A stretch of DNA of 64,000 nt from Methanoregula sp. PtaB.Bin085. GTDB lineage: Archaea; Halobacteriota; Methanomicrobia; Methanomicrobiales; Methanospirillaceae. The translations under genes were made by a program, and so were the position numbers. The notes below the pieces were generated by a model. The model searched no databases. It saw only the letters and a list, made by a program, of their open reading frames with translations, and was not told the origin of the DNA. The first letter of the stretch is position 1. Each line of letters starts with the position of its first letter. Shown here piece by piece: positions 54,311 through 63,705 of the stretch. The stretch spans positions 62,001-126,000 of the forward strand of contig NZ_MVQB01000013.1 in assembly GCF_002067035.1 (NCBI RefSeq). Direction: 5' to 3'.

Positions 54311-54355
54311 GTCAAAATTACGGTCTTTTTTCTTTGTCTTGACCGTAATTTCGAC
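54311..54355. promoter_or_regulatory. Inverted repeat upstream of the DUF7123-type gene
   Basis: GTCAAAATTACGGTC (54311-54325) and GACCGTAATTTCGAC (54341-54355) are inverted copies with one mismatch and a T-rich 15-base spacer. It lies 18-20 bases upstream of a TATA box for the leftward gene at 54246. It is therefore placed as an upstream activator or operator site, perhaps bound by the product itself. Confidence 0.6.
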
Positions 54356-54438
54356 CAGAAAGCATATATCAGGGATTTCCCGCTCCCTATTTGCCGGCTT
54401 GTTTACCGGAATACCGGGGCTGGGTATCCGGGCAAAAA

Positions 54439-54467
54439 TTGAGGGTATTTTTCAAAAATACCCTCAA
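54439..54467 (-). terminator. Hairpin terminator after the DHH/S1 protein gene
   Basis: Just behind the stop codon (54468-54470), the arms TTGAGGGTATTTTT and AAAAATACCCTCAA pair without mismatch around one base. On the reverse strand the hairpin is followed by AATTTTTG. Stem plus T-run placed directly at the gene end fits a transcription terminator. Confidence 0.65.
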
Positions 54468-56321
54468 TCAGAGGGATCTCTGTATGTCAGCCTCGGCGAT
54501 TTTCTGGATCAGTGCTTCGAGAACCACATCGCGCATGCCTTCCACGAATTTTATGCTTCCGACAACAAGGTGCCCGCCGCCGCTGATTCCGCCGCCAGGG
54601 ATCTCGTTATGGAGTTCCCGGACCATCCGCGGAATGTTCATGAGAACGCCCCGCGACCTGAGGACCGCGAAATCCGGACCAAAACCGATCGTGACAACCG
54701 GTTTTCCGGCATTCTGCCTGCAGAGACGGTCGTGTACTTCACCGGAGGTTTTTCCCGGGGGAGGGAACGTGAATTTGTGCGCATGGATCTCGACATCGAT
54801 GAGGAACAGGTGGGCCTCGTTCTTCAGTACCCGTGGTACAACGTGGGGCATGCAGGCACTCATCTGGTCTTCGATCATGGTGTTTGCGCCGTCAACAAGG
54901 AGGCTGATGAGTTTTTTGTGACGTTCGGTATTGCCGTTAATGTTCAGGATATCCTTGACGATCTCCCGCCCGTCGTTGAACCGGAGCCAGAACTGTTCGT
55001 AATCAAGGGCAAGGGCAATATCCTTGCATGCCTCTTCCGTGTACTGGTCCCTGATGAGCTCGAGGAAAAGCTTGCGTTCAGGAGCTTCGCTCCGGTCTCC
55101 GACACCGGCAACGGCCGGAAGATGGCGGATGAGCGGTTCAACCTTCGGGTTGATGAGCCGTGCGACTTCCGTTCCCAGCATACCGGCTGTAATGCCGAAA
55201 TCTCCTCCAACATGATAGGGATTGACATGGGCCTGGAGATACTTGTCGATGGTGCCATCCGGGTGGTGGTGGTCGATGACCACGAACGGTATGTCGTACA
55301 CGCTGGCAATCTTATAAGCCGGTTCATCCTCTTCTGTCGATCCGTTGTCGGTGAGGAGCACGAGCGGCATCTTCTGTCCGTAGCGGACATGGTCCTTGGT
55401 TGAGAAATCCAGATCCCGGGTGATGTCCTCGATCTCGTAGAACGGTGCCTTTGAGGGGGCCCGCTTGAACAGGAAATAATCCGCATCGAAGTCCCCGCCA
55501 CTCTCACGGATCAACCCGACAACTGCCTGCTCAATGGCGACGGCAGAACAGATTCCGTCCGCATCCGCGTGGTGACGCAGGATTATTGGCTGGGAGGTGA
55601 ATACAGCCTTCCGTATGATCTTTGCGACCTTCCGCATCTCAGGCCGGAGCCTTTCAAGCACGTCGCTCTTCACCAGAAGGGGAATTTCCTTCGGTTCCGA
55701 TCGGATATCCAGTGCCTGCTCGATCCGATCCCGTACCGTTGCCGCAAGATCTTCGGAGAGGATCGTGAGCATGTCTGCTTCGATCTGGAGCTGGTTGTTC
55801 CGCATCATCACCTCGCCGATTATCTTGACGATGTCCCCCAGTTCGGCATCCGGGTATGCCCGCACCCCCGCTTCGACAAAAGCAGCAACGTTCTGGGTAC
55901 CTGTCTCATCGACAATGGTAAAGATTGTCGGACCACTGGTCTGTTTGATCTGGGCGATCTCCCCTTCAATGGCAACAGTCCTGCCGACTTTTCCGGAGAG
56001 GTCGGCGATCCTGACCGTGGTCGATTTCCGTTCAACGTTCTGGACCTGGTAGACCTGAATGGTTACTTCTTCGAGATCGATGTTGCCGTTGGGACGGATC
56101 TGGCGGACCCTGACAAGAATGGAATCCCTCTCCTTGTGGTCGCTTTTCATATTGCTCTTGTGCACAAGGCCCTTGATCCGGTCATTCATCTGGACGAACA
56201 TGCCGAAATTGGCAAAACCCTGGACCCTGCCCTGGTAGATACTGCCTTCAACAACATCGGCAAGGTCACATCCCGCTCCCAGCCGGTAGACAAGAACATC
56301 GTTTTCGTCGTTATTTTGCAT
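54468..56321 (-). CDS. DHH-family phosphoesterase with S1 and OB domains (RecJ-like)
   Basis: The ATG at 56321 (MQNNDEND) has GGAGTG six bases before it; the GTG at 56339 is upstream. The 617-residue protein has an S1 RNA-binding domain (about 20-85; DVVEGSIYQGRVQGFANFGM), an OB fold (about 100-190), then the DHH core with HHADADGICSA, LTDNGSTEEDE and VIDHHHPDG, and a DHHA1 end with GGGHLVVGS. Archaeal RecJ relatives are 5'-3' exonucleases on DNA or RNA, and some bind the replisome. The S1 domain favours RNA. It is the last gene of its strand block. Confidence 0.87.
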   Translation of the reverse strand: MQNNDENDVLVYRLGAGCDLADVVEGSIYQGRVQGFANFGMFVQMNDRIKGLVHKSNMKSDHKERDSILVRVRQIRPNGNIDLEEVTIQVYQVQNVERKSTTVRIADLSGKVGRTVAIEGEIAQIKQTSGPTIFTIVDETGTQNVAAFVEAGVRAYPDAELGDIVKIIGEVMMRNNQLQIEADMLTILSEDLAATVRDRIEQALDIRSEPKEIPLLVKSDVLERLRPEMRKVAKIIRKAVFTSQPIILRHHADADGICSAVAIEQAVVGLIRESGGDFDADYFLFKRAPSKAPFYEIEDITRDLDFSTKDHVRYGQKMPLVLLTDNGSTEEDEPAYKIASVYDIPFVVIDHHHPDGTIDKYLQAHVNPYHVGGDFGITAGMLGTEVARLINPKVEPLIRHLPAVAGVGDRSEAPERKLFLELIRDQYTEEACKDIALALDYEQFWLRFNDGREIVKDILNINGNTERHKKLISLLVDGANTMIEDQMSACMPHVVPRVLKNEAHLFLIDVEIHAHKFTFPPPGKTSGEVHDRLCRQNAGKPVVTIGFGPDFAVLRSRGVLMNIPRMVRELHNEIPGGGISGGGHLVVGSIKFVEGMRDVVLEALIQKIAEADIQRSL

Positions 56322-56480
56322 TGTCTTCACTCCACACACAAGCGTTCGTGCATATTGTTGCGATATGGTATTGGTATCGTCAACCCTACGCGGTATTGAT
56401 ACTGTGCTGTATGATCATGAATGGGCGTCCTCAGGTAAAATATGCTTGTTATAAATACACGCGGCATTCAGGCCGTTCGG

Positions 56481-57419
56481 TCAGTCCCTGTACGGGATCT
56501 CGACCATATCCCGGTCGTCCGGGGCCAGAACCGGGCCGGCAAATGCGGATTTCGCATCGCTGATGTGCGCCTGGGCATCAGGGTACCGTGAACTTGTGTG
56601 GATAAGGACGAGTGTCCTGGCATTCAGTACGGTTGCGGCTTCGCCAGCCTGTCGTGCAGTTGCATGATAAAATTCTGCTCCCCGTTCCGCTTCCGATTCG
56701 TCATAGGTGGCATCGTGGATAAGGAGATCTGCATCGCGGGCTATGTCCCTGATGCGATCATGGATCGCCCGGGTATCTCCGGTATAGACAATCTTGCGAC
56801 CCGGCCTGGCGGATCCCATTACCTGTTCCGGCCGGATCTCCCTCGCGGACTCTCCGGCTCCGAGTCGTATGGTCTCTCCCCGCTGGAGTCTGCCAAACAG
56901 CGGACCCGGCGGAACACCAAGGGCAATTGCCTCTTCGCGGTTGAAACGTCCCGGTCGGGGATCCTCTTCAAGGACATACCCAAGGGCGGGCATACCATGG
57001 CTGACGGCAAATGCTGTAACCGTGTACCCGTCAAATCGTACCCAAGAACCGGCTGCCAGTTCCACGGATTCCAGAGGGAACTTGAGGTTGAACCGTGCCA
57101 CGGTTTTCAGGATACCGGTAAATTCATGGATCCCGTCAGGGCCATAGATGGTCAGAGGCTCCGTCCTCCCGTTGAAGGACATGGTCTGAACAAGGCCGAA
57201 TATCCCAAGGAAATGGTCCGCATGCCAGTGCGTGACAAAGATCGCATTGACAGTGAATCCGCACCGGGAACGCATCATCTGCTGCTGCGCTCCCTCTCCG
57301 CAGTCAAAGAGTAACGTATCCGAACCGCGACGGATCATGATACAGGGCGGGTTGCGCTGAGGGGTTGGCAACGCTCCGGCAGTCCCGAGGAAATATACCT
57401 GAAGTGTCTCACCGCTCAA
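56481..57419 (-). CDS. rnz: Ribonuclease Z
   Basis: RNase Z cuts the 3' trailer from tRNA precursors, a needed step where, as here, CCA is not encoded. The 312-residue protein has the metallo-beta-lactamase motif VTHWHADHFLG (about 62-72), an upstream LLFDCGEGAQQQMM, and downstream YTGDTR, LIHDATYDE and LVLIHTSSRY. The loop with PRPGRFNREEA is the tRNA-binding region in relatives. It is preceded on the same strand by a TIM-barrel gene 48 bases away. Confidence 0.95.
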   Translation of the reverse strand: MSGETLQVYFLGTAGALPTPQRNPPCIMIRRGSDTLLFDCGEGAQQQMMRSRCGFTVNAIFVTHWHADHFLGIFGLVQTMSFNGRTEPLTIYGPDGIHEFTGILKTVARFNLKFPLESVELAAGSWVRFDGYTVTAFAVSHGMPALGYVLEEDPRPGRFNREEAIALGVPPGPLFGRLQRGETIRLGAGESAREIRPEQVMGSARPGRKIVYTGDTRAIHDRIRDIARDADLLIHDATYDESEAERGAEFYHATARQAGEAATVLNARTLVLIHTSSRYPDAQAHISDAKSAFAGPVLAPDDRDMVEIPYRD

Positions 57420-57467
57420 GGAAAATCCCCCCGTGATTTTCTGGCATTTGTTTACGATGCACGGTGC

Positions 57468-58241
57468 TCATAGGAAATACCTCCGGATCATGCTGCGACT
57501 GGCCTTTGCCTCATCCAGAGACCGGCCTTCGACAACAATGACTCCCGAATACTGTGCAGCGATCTGCCGTCCGGTCTTTTCCCAGTTGATGGTTCCGGCT
57601 CCAAGCTGCAGGTGTTCGTCGGACACCCCGTGATTATCGTGGATATGGATATGGTTTGCACGCCCAACAAACGGGAGGAACCGGTCGACAATCCCGAGCG
57701 TGTTGGCATGGCCGAAGTCGAACGTCATGCCGATGCCGTCGATTCCTTCCGTCATGCCGATCAGTTCCTCCGGCTGCCGGCAGAGGAACTCCTTGAGGCT
57801 GATCATGTTCTCGAGACAGGCAAGGACGGAGTGCTCCTTTGCAGTTTTCCCGATCTGGCGGAGGGCCTCCTTCTGGAGGTCCCAGACCTTCTGGGGCATC
57901 ATCTTGCCGATGGGGGAGATGTATCCCGGGTGGAAGGTGACCCGGTCGGTGATTCGCGAAGCGTGCTCGATGCAGGTGCTGATCTGCCGGATCGATTCCC
58001 TCCAAATCGGATCGTTGAGGGTCGCAAGGTTCAGGTCACCATACGGTGCATGAACGGTCACTCCGAGATTCGTGCTTGCGATGACCTCCTCGATCTTCGC
58101 AAAACAGGCAGGATTGTCGAGCCGGTAGTTGCCGTCACCGACTATCTCCCATCCTTCGTAGCCGGCGTCCTCGATCCCGTACACCCACGTGATATCGTCC
58201 CATACCTTCGACGACGACGAGAAATATGGTTTCAGGGTCAT
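57468..58241 (-). CDS. Sugar-phosphate isomerase/AP endonuclease family TIM-barrel protein
   Basis: The ATG at 58241 overlaps the UPF0200 stop by ATGA and gives 257 residues; the longer frame is overlap. The protein fits the AP endonuclease 2/xylose isomerase-like TIM barrel with metal ligands in VHAPYGDLN (about 64-72), TFHPGYISP, VLACLENM (Glu), GMTFDFGHANTLG, IHIHDNHG and VVVEGR at the end. It could be a sugar-phosphate isomerase or a DNA-repair nuclease, and the sequence does not decide between them. The tight linkage to UPF0200 and the activase gene is conserved by overlap. Confidence 0.82.
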   Translation of the reverse strand: MTLKPYFSSSSKVWDDITWVYGIEDAGYEGWEIVGDGNYRLDNPACFAKIEEVIASTNLGVTVHAPYGDLNLATLNDPIWRESIRQISTCIEHASRITDRVTFHPGYISPIGKMMPQKVWDLQKEALRQIGKTAKEHSVLACLENMISLKEFLCRQPEELIGMTEGIDGIGMTFDFGHANTLGIVDRFLPFVGRANHIHIHDNHGVSDEHLQLGAGTINWEKTGRQIAAQYSGVIVVEGRSLDEAKASRSMIRRYFL

Positions 58242-58786
58242 GGATCCCGTCCTATCTCTTCGAGCAGATCGCGGACGGCCCGCGTATATTCCCCGAGCGA
58301 TCCCTCGTTGGCGATATGCCGGTCTGCGCTGTTCAGTGCCTTCAGAAGGCCCCACTTCTGTTCCCGTTCGTCACGGTTCCTGAGGGCTTCAGCTGAAGTG
58401 AAATCGTCGGACCTTGCCCGGGCTGTTATCCGGGCCAGCCGGGTGTCGAACGATGAATCGATGCTGATCAGGATGAAGCCGGGGAAATGGCGCCGGAAGA
58501 GCGACACTTCCGCGTCTCCGCGGATACCATCGACAAGCACGAGCGGCGCGGACTGCTTCCGGATCTCGGGAATGCACAGTTTCGCAATCGCGTCCATACC
58601 CCCCTCTGCACGAAGACGGTTTGCTGTGTCACCGAAGTTCGTATCGTTCGGCTCGAGTCCCTGCCGCTGTACCTCTCTCCGGATCATGTCCCCCATGACG
58701 ATGACCGGGATACCCATTGCTGCAGCGATGTTCGAAAACTCGCCCTTGCCGCTTGCGGGAAGCCCGACCACGCCGATCACTTTCAT
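58238..58786 (-). CDS. UPF0200-family nucleotide kinase-like protein
   Basis: The 182-residue P-loop protein begins KVIGVVGLPASGKGEFSNIA, with Walker A GLPASGKG (about 8-15), then GIPVIVMGDMIRREV. It belongs to UPF0200, an archaeal family of kinase-like proteins related to adenylate/dephospho-CoA kinases. VDGIRGDAEV (about 95-104) takes the place of a Walker B. Its substrate is unknown. It starts by ATGA inside the end of the activase gene and overlaps the TIM-barrel gene, so the three are made together. Confidence 0.85.
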   Translation of the reverse strand: MKVIGVVGLPASGKGEFSNIAAAMGIPVIVMGDMIRREVQRQGLEPNDTNFGDTANRLRAEGGMDAIAKLCIPEIRKQSAPLVLVDGIRGDAEVSLFRRHFPGFILISIDSSFDTRLARITARARSDDFTSAEALRNRDEREQKWGLLKALNSADRHIANEGSLGEYTRAVRDLLEEIGRDP

Positions 58787-59574
58787 AACAGGAACCTCCG
58801 GTTGAACAGGATCTCGCCGGTCTGGCGGGTGCGTATCCTCACGTCCCGCTTCAGAGTCTCGGCTATCCTCTCGATCTCTTCAAGAGTCATGGGAGTGTAC
58901 TGCTGTATCAGGTTCTGTTTTCTGGAAATATATTCGGTCATGTTGACAACATCAGCTGTTACCATGGGGATTTTGTATTCCCCCTGCTGGAGTACCAGGG
59001 GAACATCGGGATTCTCATCCGAGATCTTCCTGATGTATTGTTCATTTTCCCGAAATACTGTAATAACAATCTCAAATTCGGCCAGCCGGCCTTCAGCGGA
59101 TGCCTTTTTACAAAGAGCAATGGACTTTTTTATGTTCCTCTCATATTTTCCTCGGAGAAGGGCACATTCCGGCTCCCAGACCCCGGGCTCTTCCCACCGG
59201 GTCTTGTAGTCAATGGCGATCTTATCGGCAAGCCGTTCGCGGATCAAATTGTCAAGCGTGTCGGAGAAGAGGCCACTGGTCTGAATCCCAACGAGGAGCC
59301 CAATGTTCTTGGCGTCCCGTGCCAGGGCAACGAGGGCGTTTTTTTGGGCTGCCGGTTCTCCCCCGGAGAACATGACCCCGCTGATGAAAGGTGCCGATGT
59401 GCGGATCATGTCCATTATCTCCCCGGTATCGCGAAAATCCTCCCCGGTCTGGATAGCCTCGTTCTGGCAGTAGGAGCACCTGAGCGGGCAGCCGCGGAGG
59501 AACACTGTACATACTGCCTTTCCGCGCCAGTCAACGGTCGATAGCGAAACGAATCCACCGAAATTTACCCTGAT
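58783..59574 (-). CDS. Anaerobic ribonucleotide reductase-activating radical SAM protein, unusual start
   Basis: Such proteins use S-adenosylmethionine and a 4Fe-4S cluster to make the glycyl radical of the anaerobic ribonucleotide reductase or a similar enzyme. The cluster motif CPLRCSYC (CxxxCxxC) and MFSGGEPAAQ are clear. The frame is normally opened at the GTG at 59505, right before FLRGCP. But the same frame continues upstream for 23 codons that read NFGGFVSLSTVDWRGKAVCT, the conserved start of this family. The only plausible initiator before it is ATC (59572-59574), preceded by GGTGG six bases upstream; an in-frame TAA stands further up. The reductase itself is not in the window. Confidence 0.78.
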   Translation of the reverse strand: MRVNFGGFVSLSTVDWRGKAVCTVFLRGCPLRCSYCQNEAIQTGEDFRDTGEIMDMIRTSAPFISGVMFSGGEPAAQKNALVALARDAKNIGLLVGIQTSGLFSDTLDNLIRERLADKIAIDYKTRWEEPGVWEPECALLRGKYERNIKKSIALCKKASAEGRLAEFEIVITVFRENEQYIRKISDENPDVPLVLQQGEYKIPMVTADVVNMTEYISRKQNLIQQYTPMTLEEIERIAETLKRDVRIRTRQTGEILFNRRFLL

Positions 59575-59705
59575 ACAGAACCACCGTGCCGGAATATTTT
59601 AGTACCGACATTATATGAGCGTATTGAACAGATGACCCTGATGCATGGGGTGTCGGGCACGGACCTGGAACACTGACCAAAAATGGGGGTATACAAGGAT
59701 AGGTA

Positions 59706-60983
59706 TCAGAATTTGAAGTGCCGGTTGACAATCTTGATGGCGCAGTAGTCCCCGCACATGGTGCATCCGTCAGTATCAGCTGGCATCCGCTCATCCCGGA
59801 TAGCCTGGGCGCGGGCAGGATTCATCGCAACCGCGAACTGGCGGGCCCAGTCAAGGTCACGGCGGGCATGTCCCATCTCAAGATCGAGACCGCGGGTTTT
59901 CTTCAGCTTGATCATGTCTCCGACATGTGCAGCGATCCGTGAACTCATGACGCCTTCATACACCTCTTCGGGTGTGGGGAGGGCAAGATGTTCTGCAGGA
60001 GTGACATAACAGATAAAGTCAGCGCCGAGCGATGAAGAGATGGCAGCCCCGATAGCGGCAACGCGATCATCGTATCCGGGCGCGATGTCGGTAACAATGG
60101 GGCCGAGCATGTAGAATGGTTTGTTGTTCGTGACCTTCTTCATGAGCTGGACATTGGTTGCAATCTCGTCGATCGGAACATGGCCGGGACCTTCAACAAT
60201 GACCTGCACGTTCTGCTTGTGTGCCTTGTCAGCAAGTTCCGCGTTTATGAGGAGTTCCTGGATGCCGGCCCGGTCGGTCGCATCATGGATTGCGCCTGCG
60301 CGCATTCCGTTGCCCATCGAGAGCGTGACCTCGTGCTCCTTCATGATCTCGAGAAGGTAGTCGAACTCGGAATAGAGCGGGTTTTCTTTTTCATTATGGA
60401 GCATCCATGCGGTCATGAAGGCACCGCCCCGCGAGACAAGTCCCGCGTGTCTCCCCTGGTTTTTCAGGCGCTTGACGGTCTCCCAGTTGATACCGGTGTG
60501 AATGGCCATGAAGTTCGTTCCCAGTTTTGCCTGTTCAGCTGTGATACGGAAGAGATCATCTTCCTTCATGTGGACAACAGCGCCATCTTTGACAGCAGCC
60601 TCGATGAAGGCCTGATACAGGGGAACACAGCCGACCGACAGCGTGGTATTGGCGATAACCTGTTTCCGGATTTCGATAAAATCTCCTCCTGTTGAGAGTT
60701 CCATCAGGGTATCGGCACCGGCGAGTTCTGCCTGCTTCGCCTTCTCGATCTCCTCCGGGATATTGACGATATCCGTCGATGTGCCGATGGACGCATTCAC
60801 CTTGGTCCGGAGTCCTTCACCAATCCCGCAGATCTTCACCTTCCGATAGGGGGAGATTGGGATGACGATGTGTCCACCGGCAACGCTGCGCCGGACAAAG
60901 TCTTCGGTTACTCCTTCCTGCGCCGCAACAGTCCGCATCTCTTCAGTTACGATGCCCCGCTTGGCATCAGCAAGTATACTCAT
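59706..60983 (-). CDS. thiC: Phosphomethylpyrimidine synthase ThiC
   Basis: ThiC rearranges 5-aminoimidazole ribotide to the HMP-phosphate part of thiamine by radical SAM chemistry. The 425-residue protein has PISPYRKVKICGIGEGLRTK, VNIPEEIEKAKQ, FMAIHTGIN, MGNGMRAGAIHDATD, EGPGHVPIDEI and a C-terminal cluster motif in GCTMCGDYCAI. The Cys spacing there reads C-x2-C-x3-C, where bacterial ThiC has C-x2-C-x4-C. The ATG at 60983 is the only fitting start. A thiamine riboswitch was looked for in the 190 bases upstream and not recognised. Confidence 0.95.
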   Translation of the reverse strand: MSILADAKRGIVTEEMRTVAAQEGVTEDFVRRSVAGGHIVIPISPYRKVKICGIGEGLRTKVNASIGTSTDIVNIPEEIEKAKQAELAGADTLMELSTGGDFIEIRKQVIANTTLSVGCVPLYQAFIEAAVKDGAVVHMKEDDLFRITAEQAKLGTNFMAIHTGINWETVKRLKNQGRHAGLVSRGGAFMTAWMLHNEKENPLYSEFDYLLEIMKEHEVTLSMGNGMRAGAIHDATDRAGIQELLINAELADKAHKQNVQVIVEGPGHVPIDEIATNVQLMKKVTNNKPFYMLGPIVTDIAPGYDDRVAAIGAAISSSLGADFICYVTPAEHLALPTPEEVYEGVMSSRIAAHVGDMIKLKKTRGLDLEMGHARRDLDWARQFAVAMNPARAQAIRDERMPADTDGCTMCGDYCAIKIVNRHFKF

Positions 60984-61172
60984 ACCATACCCGTTGCGGC
61001 AAAGACAAGATAAAGGCTTGTTTTTCCGATTCTGGAATAAATCCGGCTTGTCTTCTTCACAAGTAAAGTTGGTTTGGAATAAGGAAAAATAAATTGAATT
61101 GCGGGATTCTGCCGCTACTTGCCATTTTATAATTTCTCAGCCCAACCCTAACATACTTGGGAATGTGTAACA

Positions 61173-63569
61173 ATGACCGATGATGGCTTTCAGGAGGTTA
61201 CTGTCAAGGAAGCCTCGCATGATGACGCCGGGAAGGGCATCGCACGTTTGAGTATTGAGGTGATGAAGGATCTCGATCTGGTTTCGGGCGATATCGTAGA
61301 GATCAGCGGAAAACGGAAGACGGCAGCAATCATCTGGCCGGGGTTCGCCCAGGACACCGGTTACCGCATTCTCCGGATTGACGGTAACCTGCGGGGCAAT
61401 GCCGGGATTGCGATTGACGATAAGGTTCAGATCCGCAAGACAAAGGCATTCTATGCCAAAAAAATCACTCTTCAGCCTACCCAGCCGCTGCGCCTCGTGG
61501 GAGGCGACCAGTACCTCTCCCGCCTGCTCCGGGGCAGATCAGTGATCGAAGGTCAGATTATACGGATCGACGTCATCGGCAACTCGATCAACCTGGTCGT
61601 TACCCGGGTCGATCCGAAGGGAATCGTCATTGTTACTGACAACACAGAGATCGAACTCAGGGAGGAACCGTACAGCACAGAAGAGAAGAAACAGGAACCG
61701 ACGGGTGTCCATTACGAGGATATTGGAGGCCTCGGCCGGGAGCTCCAGCTGGTCCGTGAAGTGATCGAGTTGCCCCTTCGTCATCCCGAGATCTTTGAGA
61801 AACTGGGGATCCAGCCCCCCCGCGGTGTCCTGTTCGTGGGCCCCCCGGGAACCGGCAAGACCCTTATTGCCAAGGCGGTTGCCGACGAGGTTGATGCCCA
61901 TTTCATCTCGATCTCGGGGCCTGAGATTGTCAGTAAATATTACGGCGACAGCGAAAAGGCTCTTCGGGATAAATTTCACGAGGCTGACGAGAACGCCCCG
62001 TCGGTCATCTTTATCGATGAAATCGATTCCATTGCACCGAAGCGGGAGGACGTCCACGGGGAGGTTGAGCGCCGGGTGGTTGCGCAGCTCCTTGCACTCA
62101 TGGACGGGCTGACGAAACGCGGGCAGGTAATCGTCATTGCCGCGACGAACCTTCCCAACTCCCTGGATCCAGCCCTGCGGAGGGGTGGCAGGTTTGATCG
62201 GGAGATCGAGATCGGAATACCGGATAAGAAAGGCCGGCTCGAGATCTTCCAGATCCATACACGGGGTGTTCCCCTGGGCAACGATGTAGACCTCGATTAT
62301 TTTGCTGAAACGACCTTCGGTTTCGTTGGAGCAGATATCGCCCTCTTCGTCAAGGAAGCGGCTATGAACGCAATCCGTAAGATCATCCCGCTGATTGATA
62401 TTAACAAGGAGATCCCGGGCGAGGTGATCGACCAGCTGAAACTGACAAAGGCCGATTTTGATGCTGCACGCCGGGTTGTTCAGCCGAGCGCCCTTCGGGA
62501 TGTCCTCATCGAGATACCGGAAGTACCCTGGGAGGATATCGGGGGGCTCGACGAGGTCAAGGAGGTCCTGGTCCGGAACATCGAAGGCCGGTTGAAATAT
62601 TCCGGCATCTTCGAAACTCTCCGGTTCAGGCCCCCTAAGGGTATTCTGTTATTTGGCCCTCCGGGAACGGGAAAAACCCTTCTGGTTAAAGGTATTGCTG
62701 CCAAGCGTCAGATGAACTTCATCTCGATCAAAGGCCCGGAGCTGCTCTCCAAGGGAGTCGGGGATTCGGAGAAACATGTTCGGGAGGCATTCCGGAAGGC
62801 CCGGCAGTCCGCACCGTGTATCCTCTTCTTCGACGAGATCGACGCGCTCTTCCCGAAGCGGGGATCCTTTGAGGACTCCACCCATGTGACGGAGAGCGTG
62901 ATGAGCCAGTTCCTGACCGAACTGGATGGTGTGGAGGAACTCAAAGAGATCATCGTCATAGGCGCCACCAACCGGCCCGATCTGCTCGATCCTGCTCTTC
63001 TGCGGCCAGGAAGGCTTGAGCAGCATCTTTATATTCCCCCTCCCGATGAGGCAGCCCGACAATCCATTCTCGGTATTTACCTGAGGGATCTCGAAGCTTA
63101 CTTGGATCCGGAAATTCGAATCGAGGACCTTGCCCGGAGGACGCGATATTTTGTCGGTGCGGATCTCGAGGCGCTGGTCAGGGAGGTTAAAGCACAGCTC
63201 GTGGATGAACTCATCAGAATGGGCGGGGATGATTCGTCCCTCAGGGTGACCGGCCGCCACCTGGAGGCAGCCCTCGATTCCATGAAGGGATCGCTCGACA
63301 GTGCTGATTTTGAACGGCATGAGGAGATGTCCTGGAATCTGCTGTACAGCAGGGGGAAACGCGAGATCCTGCATCAGGCTTCCGGCCTTGTCAGGCAGGC
63401 AGAGATACTAAGAAGCACGGGTACCCTCCCTCCTGCCACAGAAACGCTTGCCAATTCCGTAAAGGAACAGCTGTACTCTGCGAAGAAATCATTCGAAGCC
63501 CTCCAGCGTGATTCGGCAGAACTGCGCCATCTGCTGTCCGCCGGACCACTCAAACTATCTTCCCGATAA
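61173..63569 (+). CDS. CDC48/VCP-type AAA ATPase
   Basis: This 798-residue protein unfolds or extracts proteins, often for the proteasome. The N-terminal double-psi barrel (about 5-90; GKGIARLSIEVMKDL) and second N-domain (about 100-165) precede two AAA modules. D1 has GPPGTGKT near 223 and IFIDEIDSIAPKR. D2 has GPPGTGKT near 493 and LFFDEIDALFPKR, with NRPDLLDPALLRPGR after it. The C-terminal tail is longer than usual and helical. A TATA box TTTTATAATT (61125-61134) lies about 45 bases upstream. Confidence 0.95.
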   Translation: MTDDGFQEVTVKEASHDDAGKGIARLSIEVMKDLDLVSGDIVEISGKRKTAAIIWPGFAQDTGYRILRIDGNLRGNAGIAIDDKVQIRKTKAFYAKKITLQPTQPLRLVGGDQYLSRLLRGRSVIEGQIIRIDVIGNSINLVVTRVDPKGIVIVTDNTEIELREEPYSTEEKKQEPTGVHYEDIGGLGRELQLVREVIELPLRHPEIFEKLGIQPPRGVLFVGPPGTGKTLIAKAVADEVDAHFISISGPEIVSKYYGDSEKALRDKFHEADENAPSVIFIDEIDSIAPKREDVHGEVERRVVAQLLALMDGLTKRGQVIVIAATNLPNSLDPALRRGGRFDREIEIGIPDKKGRLEIFQIHTRGVPLGNDVDLDYFAETTFGFVGADIALFVKEAAMNAIRKIIPLIDINKEIPGEVIDQLKLTKADFDAARRVVQPSALRDVLIEIPEVPWEDIGGLDEVKEVLVRNIEGRLKYSGIFETLRFRPPKGILLFGPPGTGKTLLVKGIAAKRQMNFISIKGPELLSKGVGDSEKHVREAFRKARQSAPCILFFDEIDALFPKRGSFEDSTHVTESVMSQFLTELDGVEELKEIIVIGATNRPDLLDPALLRPGRLEQHLYIPPPDEAARQSILGIYLRDLEAYLDPEIRIEDLARRTRYFVGADLEALVREVKAQLVDELIRMGGDDSSLRVTGRHLEAALDSMKGSLDSADFERHEEMSWNLLYSRGKREILHQASGLVRQAEILRSTGTLPPATETLANSVKEQLYSAKKSFEALQRDSAELRHLLSAGPLKLSSR

Positions 63570-63602
63570 TCCCCTTCCTCTCCAACCGCCCCGAACAAAT
63601 AA

Positions 63603-63610
63603 TTTATATA
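63603..63610 (+). promoter_or_regulatory. TATA box for clpB
   Basis: TTTATATA stands 96 bases before the clpB start. It would start transcription near 63635 and leave a leader of about 70 bases with GGAGGGGG (63692-63699) six bases before the ATG. The bases after the box (ACTTGACTATACTAACC) could carry a heat-shock operator; this is not shown. Confidence 0.5.
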
Positions 63611-63705
63611 CTTGACTATACTAACCTAAAGTAAATCATCGGGCCTGCCCGGGGAAGATACCGTTCCCGGGATAGATTCCGGCAGCGACCCGGAGGGGGA
63701 AACGC

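Noticed and set aside
60984-61172. Thiamine riboswitch upstream of thiC
   Set aside because: The 190 bases before thiC were read on the reverse strand for the conserved TPP-box motifs and none was recognised.
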